NCBI GenBank assembly: GCA_026545765.1
Contig: CM048841.1
Coordinates: 3,775,212 to 3,839,211 of the forward strand
Reading direction: 5' to 3'
Source: Plantago major
Taxonomy: Eukaryota > Streptophyta > Magnoliopsida > Lamiales > Plantaginaceae
Length of the DNA: 64,000 nucleotides
Position numbers and translations under genes: made by a program. The notes below the pieces were generated by a model. The model had not been told where the DNA came from. It ran no database searches and was given only the letters and a program-made list of their open reading frames with translations. Below are positions 56,886 to 64,000 of this stretch, in pieces; position 1 is the stretch's first letter; every line of letters begins with the position of its first letter.

Positions 56886-58036
56886 ACATAATTACAACTT
56901 TATATATAGGTTGAATGTTCGGTTCTTGCAGTTTTATTTTTCAAGTTGTTGAAGGATAACACTTACCATACATGGCATATCATATATTGTAAATATTTTC
57001 CTATAGATGTAGTTTTTCTTTCCTCAAAAGTTTAATTTCCGAGTTTGCATGTAAATGCTCCCGACTCCCCGCTTGAATGATCAATTTTCAAAATTAGATC
57101 CATTTTAAAAGTTACTACTACAAATTATTATACGAGATTCAAAAAAAACAAATATAAATACCCTATCTAGTTATGAATAAAATACATGTAATAAATACAA
57201 AAAGTAAAATTTGAAAGCAATAACGACTTAGTCATTCAAAATCGAGTCGATGATCATGATTCATGAAGTTGAGGATAATAAATCCACAAAATTTAAATCC
57301 TCATTTAGATCTTTAATCAATTGTAATGAAAATCAAGTGATTTAGGAAATAATAAAATTTTCAATCTCTCTTCTCCATTTCCTCCTTTGTTTACATTATT
57401 ATTTTATATATTTGAAACTTTTCTACTTCTTGTGGCATAATTAACGATTTTAAATGCCGCAATAACACGTGTATCGTGCTCGTTGCACTTTATTAATAAT
57501 AAAAGATATTTAGTTTCCTGCTCAATTTAAATTTTATATATTTACTACATTCTTTATGTTTCATTATAGTAGCAAACCTGACCTTCCAGACCCGAAATCC
57601 GAATTCGACACGAAAATATGAAGGTCAACCATCTGAACATTGACCCGGAACCCGATCAAAAATCATACAAATCAATTTGACTCGAACTCATCTGTTAAGA
57701 TTTAATCTCGGCTGTCGATTTTGAGTACGACTACTCTTATTGAGTGCGACATCTCAAGAGTAGTTGTACTAGTTAATTGACCAATATAATTATTAATAGA
57801 AGATATCAAATTTTGACTATATAATTTTTCATATACAAATAAAACAACAACACCACTACTTTAGTTCAATTGCTTAGACTAGGTTGGGTCCAAAACCATT
57901 GACCGGAAGTAACCACCACCTCCGGCAGTATCGCCAGATCCAAAATAATCCAATTCAATTTGACTCGAAATGAATCGATGCATAATGACCCTAATTAAAT
58001 TTGACCTGAACCCACCTACTTTAATATTATCTGATG

Positions 58037-58260
58037 TGTAACATCCCATATCGTTTAAAAGCGGTTGTGGTGAATGGTATGTATGCAAACCACCACTCTT
58101 CTATGGTATGAGGCCTTTCGGGAATACCAAAAATAAATCCGTGCGGGCTCTGGCCCAAAGTGGACAATATCATACCGACGAGACCTGGGTGGGACAGTCA
58201 TGAGTAACCTCACCGGCCCAATGGGCCGGATCTCGGCCCATTAGTGGTCGGGTCTTTACA
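58037..58260. mobile_element. TRIM-like LTR sequence
   Basis: It runs from TGTAACATCCCATATCG to GGTCGGGTCTTTACA. It includes GTATGAGGCCTTTCGGG and GGCCCAAAGTGGACAATATC, words that recur widely in plant genomes in short terminal-repeat retrotransposons. TG...CA ends are present but no TSD is evident, so it may be a solo LTR or a fragment. Confidence 0.45.
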
Positions 58261-58777
58261 GAATTACGTTTGAAAGTTGCACTGATTTACGTTAGTTTTA
58301 CTTATTATAAAAAAAAATTATACTTCATTTATTACTCGATCAAGTGTATATGTTATTGAGTTGTAACACACTAAACACTTCTTTTTAAAAATATTTATGT
58401 TTAATATTTTTAATAAATAAAAGGGAATGTTAAATTAACATTGATTTATGAAGTATATATAACAAGAGAATATGTATGCTTGACAAATGACAGTAACAAT
58501 ATAAAGAAGATGAAAATAGCATACTATATGACCAATATAAAGTACTCATTCCGTCCAAAAAAATCATATATATATTAAAGTTGAAGCATAATTTTATGTG
58601 CAAATTTAACATAAATATAAAGCAAGAAAATGGATACTTTTAGTGGGATATTATCTTTTTTTTTATCAGGGATGATGTTATATGGTACATAAAAAAAACT
58701 AAATTTGTGAAAAGTTTTATAGGAGAACATGGAACAGCGTTCAACCAAGTTATATAAAATCTGAAGACAAGCATGCA

Positions 58778-58880
58778 ATTCTAAGTCTAGTTGTTAAATA
58801 CTATTGATTGTTACCATGAGGTCATAGGTTCAAATCATGTTAATCACATTAATTTATTTTTTTTATTAAAGACTAAAAAC
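58778..58880 (+). mobile_element. tRNA-derived SINE-like fragment
   Basis: An A-box-like TCTAGTTGTTA (58786-58796) and a good B box GGTTCAAATC (58827-58836) are followed by a T-rich tail (ATTTATTTTTTTTATTAAA). The order and spacing fit a plant SINE. The tRNA stems do not pair well, so it is not a tRNA gene. Confidence 0.4.
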
Positions 58881-59280
58881 TTCATCGAATTACGGATGGA
58901 CAGCCATAATAATAGAATGATCGTCTGAGATAGATTAGATCTCAACGGTTGTACGACTACTATCTCATTTTAACAATCCGTCTTTATAGTATCTCTATAC
59001 ACCTGTCTTTTCTAAAACATTGTGATCTTTCTTTTTAAAAAAAAAACAAAGAAAGAAAAAATACATGAGGAAAATTAGGTCGATTGCCCAAACACTCTAT
59101 TGAGTACTGATTATACCCCATTTCCTGCTGAGCTGCTCTTCTCCCTCTGAAAATAACAATCAGATTACAAAAATACTATTCCAAGAGAGCGATTATTGAA
59201 TTTGCTGTACGCATAAGAAAATTTGTGAGTGTTGTGATTATTATGATATAGAAGAAGAAGAAGAAGATTGGTAATCAGAA

Positions 59281-62200
59281 ATGTTGGTGAGAAGGGCATG
59301 GAAATTGTACCAAACTTGTTTAGAGAAACATCCAGTTAAAACCCAGGTCATCAGCTCCGGTGTCATTTGGGGATTTGGGGATGTCGCCGCTCAGTCCGTT
59401 ACCCACTTTACTGCCAAGACCCACCATCTTCAAATCCATGTTAGTTAGTATTTTCTTTCTTTATCATTTTCAGCTATTTTCTTGATTTGGTTGTTTTCTT
59501 GCTTATGAACAAAGAGTTAAGATAGTTCTTGGTTGCTTGACAGACCGTCCAATAGACACTCTTTAAAGCATATGCCAGTGTACAAAAACTAAGTTCATAT
59601 TCTTACGAATATTGGGTTTTCATTTGTTGTCCATGTACTGTCATGAATTACTTAGTTAAAGAAGGTTTTATTGTCTTTTGTGAGTTTCTCTACATGTTTC
59701 GTGTTGCTTGATTTCCATCTTTTTTAGGCAAATTACTATGTTGGTTGAGTAGAATCTTCTTTTGGTCTACTGACGGGGCATTTCTACTGCCCTTGTCTTG
59801 TCTAATGAAAGTTTGTGATGAAGGCCTCTTGGAGTTGTCTTACTGCTAGCAGGAGTCTTTTTTGATATCTGAGACTTAGTGTGTAATATCAAGATTAGTG
59901 CAAGTCTGTTTTTTTTTTTAATATCCGTGACTTAGCGTGTAATATCATGATCAGTGCATGTATTTTCTGTGCCCTAGTTCCCCAGCATAGTTTGTTTCAC
60001 TTTGCCTGCTTTTGTTTTGTAATATTGGGTAAAATGGCTGATTAGCTATGTAGACTGTAGAACTCAACATGGCATCACTGAATATTACAATCACCTGGTA
60101 GCAAGAAGCTGAACGAGTAGTGTTTTTGTCTGAATTGCTATATCGGGTATCAGAGTGCTAGGTGTTTGTTACGGACCTAGAGTCCTAAATTATTACAAGG
60201 ATTGATACTTATTATACATATAGAGTTTTCCAGTCGAATCAGGGAGTTATTACTTTAGTACCTAATACACAAGTCAAATTAGGAAGTTTGCTCATAAGAG
60301 TTGGTTTCTCCCTTTAGGGCGGTAGTCTCTTTGGTGATTGGTGTCTTTATTTTCTTTACGTTCTTTCAATAGAACTCCAGAAAAGTAGCTATTGCTACAA
60401 TAATTCTATTTTTTGTGGTCCCAATAACCTCTGCTTTATATTCTTCGAACACTAAAAAGAAAAAATGAAGCCTCCTCTCTGGGTAAGAGTTTTGTAGATA
60501 GGTTTTTGTTTTGGTCTTTTGTCTCTTTTGAGATGTTCACGTGGCAAATGGATCCCGCAAGAAAGATCTTCAGGGGCTAAGGGCCCTTAATTCCAGCCAA
60601 AATGACAAATCCATCTGATGACAAAATTTGGAAAAATTTATCTATTTTTTATAGATCTTTCGAGATTCAATGGGTCAATGGCATTTCTGATCTGAAAGAT
60701 CGAACTTTGAGCAGTCAAGGATTTCAAGATTTTATTTACCGCCTTTTGGACTGCTAAGGGTCGTAGTATCTATGCTGAAAAGCCAATCTGGTGGCTGGCA
60801 ATCATTAGTATTGATGGAGGGGAGGGGATTGTGATCTCTAATATACTAAGTATTTTTTTCATAAGGAACAAAGGCCAACAAAATTTAATGGATGATAATC
60901 AGTATGTACCATTTGGTTGGATTATTAGTGGCTTATGTTTACTTTCTATGATGTATGTACCTAGCAACCAATATGTACCATTTGGTTGGATTATTAGTGG
61001 CTTATGCTTACTTTCGTCGAGTTCACAAGGTTTGTTATCAACTTTGGTGATCTGAAGTTCTGAACTCGGGGCCTCTTGATGTATGTGCTTCTTGATTTTG
61101 ATATAGGTCACTACATAAATTGAAAAAAAAATAACCAAATCCTGATTTTACTCACTTACTTATAGCTGCATATTGACTGTTTTGGAGCGAATTTTAATCA
61201 CCGACTCATTTCAGCTTGGGAAGATATGGATTTTTTATTTTTGTGTTCTTTTGGGGCTTTGTGTTGTCATTTTTGTGCTGAGCATTCCTGTTTCGACTAG
61301 TCTCACGACATCCTGCTTTTCTGTGTTTACATGGTAGTGTCATGTGTTGTCTTGGGGCCTTGGGGGAGATTGACCATACCATATATGTCTAAAAAAAGGA
61401 AAAGAATGAGGATAACTGCATTCCAAGAAGATTTCAATAGAATAAATCCTCTGTTCCTTTTTTCTATTTTTCATAAGCAATGGGTCCTTGTCACTTCAAT
61501 TAATAAGCTTCATAGTGATAAATTTAGCAGTGCTTACATCTCAGTCTATATAACCACTTTCCCTTGCCAACAAACTTCCTTGATCTACTTTGTCAGTCTA
61601 GTACTTTAAGGAGGATAATGAATGTTGATAATTTAAACTTTGATTGCTATGATCTTTCTTTTAAATTCACCTCTTTTGACCTGGTTTTCATGCACACATT
61701 TAACTCTGATCTCTCATGCAGGAGGAAGATAAAAAAGTAGACATCAATTGGAGACGAGTTGCTACAACGAGCTTGTTTGGGCTTGCATTTGTTGGTCCAG
61801 TTGGCCACTTCTGGTTAGTATTCACTTGGAGCTCACTGTCAATAATATACCCTCGGGTTTTCTGGTTTCTAGGTAATATGAAGTTCCAGAATTGTCCTGC
61901 TATGCTGTAGATTTAAATCTTCTCCCTGGTTTCCATGTCACATGCTTCCTTATATACTTTCTGTTGAGCTAATGTTTCTAACTTATTCTGAAGGGTGTGA
62001 GTGAAATTGATACTGCTTTAGAAATACTTTCTAGAGTTCACATGACTGAAGTGAAAATTGTGCCAACAATTCACCGTACTCACCTAGAAGTGCAATTTAG
62101 TTTGTGAAAATTGTCATCAACCTTGTGCAGACAATTAGACTAGGGCTGAAATTAGACTATTTGTATCATTCAAAACCCAAACATAAGTGCTCGCTGTTTT

Positions 62201-63187
62201 TCTTAGTATACGATTCCTGGTGCATTCATGGTGGTATTCGAACAACTGATTGAATACACCAACAGCATATTCCTAATGTTTGATGATATAATTGCTAAAG
62301 ACATATTCATTGATTCGTTCTGGCTGATGCCAACTTTCCGAAGACCTTTTACTTGTTTATTGAAGTTGTATATAAGACTTTTGTGACTGAGATTCGTCAA
62401 AGTCACTTTGAAAATGCATTTATTGCAACCTTTTGAGGCTGTTTGGTTGATTTTATCCACAAGTGATGGCAGAACTAGTTTAGGTGAGAATTCTCTTTGA
62501 AAACAGCTCTGTTTTGACCATGATTATGTGGTTTCCCGCAAGGCACAATTGCTCGAATGCAATTATAACCATAATGAGATGTGAATGCTGTCAGCATAAC
62601 CTTTTGATGTCTAGTCTTATTTGTTTACTCTAATAAGAATAATCTAGAAATAAGTGTCATCTAGAATGGTGTGATAAAATATCAAGTGTCACTGTTGTAT
62701 AATAGTAATGTCACTAATATGTATAATATCACATGGTGATAAACATTATAAAATGTTCATTGAATTTCTCTCTTGCAGGTATCAAGGTTTAGACCGCATC
62801 ATTAGGTTACAGATGAAGCTGCAGCCAAATTCATTCAAGTTTGTTGCAACAAAAGTGGCACTTGATGGTGTCATCTTTGGGCCTTTGGATTTACTGGTAT
62901 TCTTCACTTACATGGGATTTTCTTCAGGTAAAAGTGCTGTCCAGGTTAAGGAAGATGTCAAAAGAGATTTTTTGCCGGCTTTAGTTCTAGAGGGAGGCAT
63001 ATGGCCAGCAGTTCAGGTGGCAAACTTCCGATATGTTCCACTTAGGTATCAACTTCTGTATGTCAACTTCTTCTGCTTGTTGGATAGCTGCTTTCTATCT
63101 TGGCTTGAGCAACAAGAAGATGCTGCATGGAAGCAATGGTTTAAGCGGCTTCAGCCTTTGAAGGAAAACGAAGGGCAAGGCAGTTAG
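59281..63187 (+). CDS. Mpv17/PMP22-family peroxisomal or mitochondrial membrane protein
   Basis: Three exons: 59281-59439, 61722-61813 and 62779-63187 (660 nt, 219 aa plus stop). Both introns have GTTAGT donors and GCAG acceptors, and frame is kept across both. The ATG at 59281 is fixed by an in-frame TAA at 59272. Family marks are the N-terminal HPVKTQVISSG and GFGDVAAQ (residues 17-38), GPVGHFWYQGLDR (78-90), FGPLDLLVFFTYMG (117-130) and the Mpv17 signature WPAVQVANFRYVP (159-171). There are about four membrane segments, near residues 22-40, 66-84, 111-130 and 174-193. The length is normal for the family. The C-terminus (FLSWLEQQEDAAWKQW, PLKENEGQG) resembles, from memory, the Arabidopsis At3g24570 type. 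Family members sit in inner mitochondrial or peroxisomal membranes and are thought to form channels; the plant role is unsettled. It looks intact and is the only such host gene in the window. Confidence 0.93.
59865..59961. repeat. Local duplication in intron 1 (41-bp units)
   Basis: ATATC(T/C)G(A/T)GACTTAG(T/C)GTG... occurs at 59865-59905 and 59921-59961, with a T-rich spacer between. The copies are about 88 percent identical. Confidence 0.8.
60901..61015. repeat. Local duplication in intron 1 (46-bp units)
   Basis: The unit beginning ATGTACCATTTGGTTGGATT occurs at 60901-60946 and 60970-61015 with two differences. It is a recent tandem duplication and makes a spurious open frame. The rest of the 2282-bp intron shows no supported gene. 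Confidence 0.9.
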
Positions 63188-64000
63188 TATCGTATCTGTT
63201 AGTTTTAGTTCCTGTCACTCCCATGCCTAAATCAGCTTTGGCTATCATTCTGGTGAATCCAAATTCAAGCACAACATCGTTATAGAAAGACGTGCGGGAA
63301 ACCATTCTTTTTACGTGGATACCGATGAGTAAAGGAGAACACTACTGGGAAAAAGCTTACATGGTTCTTTTGTTCAATATGAAGATGACATTGTATTTTG
63401 TATCCATTTTCAAAGTGGAAGCATTGGAATGTTATGTGACTCTTTTTGTCACCTTACATGAGTTTGATCCTAATCTGCAGTTGTGTCAAAATATGTAGTA
63501 CATGTTCCTGACCTGGCATGTGCATACATGCTATGCATGATTACTTTAATTGTTGTCATGAACGGATTCAAAAGTGAATTGTACTTCCTCCGTCCTCAGC
63601 ACATACATGCTATGCTTGATACTTCACTTGGAGCTCTAGTTTTGGCGGTGGTGTTCTCGTGGTGGAAGATGGTCGGAGAAGATGTATTTTTTGTTTCTTT
63701 TCCGGCTAATGTTCCTTACTTTTCTATTTCATATTTTCTTTTCTTTAATTAAATCTTTAAATTTTAATTTCTTAAAAGAAATTTCTTTAATGTAAAGAGA
63801 GAAAAGGGCAACTGGAGATGGAGAAAGCTAATATATGGCATGATGGTCAACGTGAAATGAGTTTTTGGAATTATCAGTAATTGTTAAAATACAAGGGACT
63901 AATATGTAATTGATGACTTTTTAAGGGGTAGCGAAATCAATTGCCCAAAACAAAATCACCATCAACAATCGCAGTCACCAATAAAAAACAAAAGCATCAT
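63188..64000. other. 3' flank of the Mpv17-family gene
   Basis: The 3' untranslated region probably covers the first 300-400 bases; no strong AATAAA signal stands out. TACTTCCTCCGTCC at about 63583 is a MITE-like word without a matching partner. Short open frames here have no family features. The sequence is AT-rich to the window end. Confidence 0.45.

Larger units (their letters stand above)
56049..58974. repeat. Inverted pair of 25-bp sequences about 2.9 kb apart
   Basis: GTTAAAATAAGATAGTAGTC... at 56049-56073 recurs inverted at 58950-58974 with one mismatch; both copies point inward. Sequence outside each copy is weakly similar, and TTTTCTA lies beyond both. This could be the terminal repeats of an old Mutator-like element, but no exact 9-bp duplication was found. 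Confidence 0.35.
56006..59280. other. AT-rich intergenic region upstream of the Mpv17-family gene
   Basis: No coding sequence is supported. It holds tRNA-box pairs, a TRIM-like sequence, poly-T tracts (about 56540-56560), a MITE-like word TACTCATTCCGTCC (58543) and one inverted pair, each listed separately. The last 60-100 bases have a GAAGAAGAAGAAGAA run typical of plant 5' untranslated regions. Confidence 0.55.

Noticed and set aside
56255-58880. Functional tRNA genes at the A/B-box pairs
   Set aside because: The boxes are present but acceptor and anticodon stems do not pair, so SINE-like fragments are the better reading.
60831-61609. Open frames in intron 1 of the Mpv17-family gene
   Set aside because: One is made by the tandem duplication and the other has no family features; both lie between well-supported splice sites.
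63292-63752. Short frames downstream of the Mpv17-family gene
   Set aside because: They lie in the probable 3' untranslated region and flank, with no domains.

Overview
The window is nuclear DNA of a flowering plant, probably a eudicot. The evidence is plant-type Ty1/Copia elements (two with Sirevirus features), a Ty3/Gypsy element, CACTA and Mutator-like DNA transposons with exact target-site duplications (TSDs), AT-rich spacers, and one host gene with GT-AG introns. There is no sign of bacterial or organellar DNA. The species cannot be named from sequence alone.

Positions 1-43.7 kb are a nest of fossils, mostly on the minus strand. The oldest layer is a Ty3/Gypsy element (36878 to about 43.5 kb). 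A large Sirevirus-like Copia (E2; 5' LTR at 35247-36877, 3' end beyond position 1) abuts its integrase region. E2 was then hit twice. A second member of the same family (E1, 10343-26378, about 16.0 kb, TSD ATAAA) landed in an intron-like part of E2's third gene. A different Sirevirus-like Copia (E3, 699-7902, TSD GTACC) landed in the last third of that gene. A 2.2-kb non-autonomous CACTA element (39765-41976, TSD ACT) splits the Gypsy gag. E1 and E2 carry gag, pol and a very large extra open region downstream of pol. That region has coiled-coil and acidic stretches and a run of short GT-AG intron-like gaps.

Positions 44.1-52.7 kb are a Mutator-like element (44098-52710, 9-bp TSD GAGAATAAG). 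It holds a GC-richer piece that may be captured host DNA. It was split by a plus-strand Copia (E4, 45694-52563, TSD CATAT, two 595-bp LTRs). E4 in turn carries a 1.4-kb LTR-like insertion (48985-50422, TSD ATGGG) with a GC-rich palindrome array. A second small Mutator-like element (53668-54873, 9-bp TSD AAAAATTAA) holds a dense array of hairpin-forming repeats. From 55 to 59.2 kb is AT-rich spacer with tRNA-box pairs and a TRIM-like sequence.

The only convincing intact host gene is a three-exon Mpv17/PMP22-family membrane protein (59281-63187, plus strand, 219 aa).

The most interesting pattern is that nearly every transposon family here carries its own short palindrome, dispersed or arrayed, far more often than chance allows. 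These are AGATATCT in E1/E2, GTTGA(C/G)TCAAC in E3, GTGT-N7-ACAC in E4, CTCGCCGCGGCGAG in the insertion inside E4, an AGCTCCATTAATGGAGCT-like unit in the small Mutator element, and ACGGAT...ATCCGT in the CACTA. In the Copia elements the sites lie in LTRs, in non-coding spacers and in variable hinges of the polyprotein. This resembles a family-specific recognition code. All counts and alignments were done by eye.
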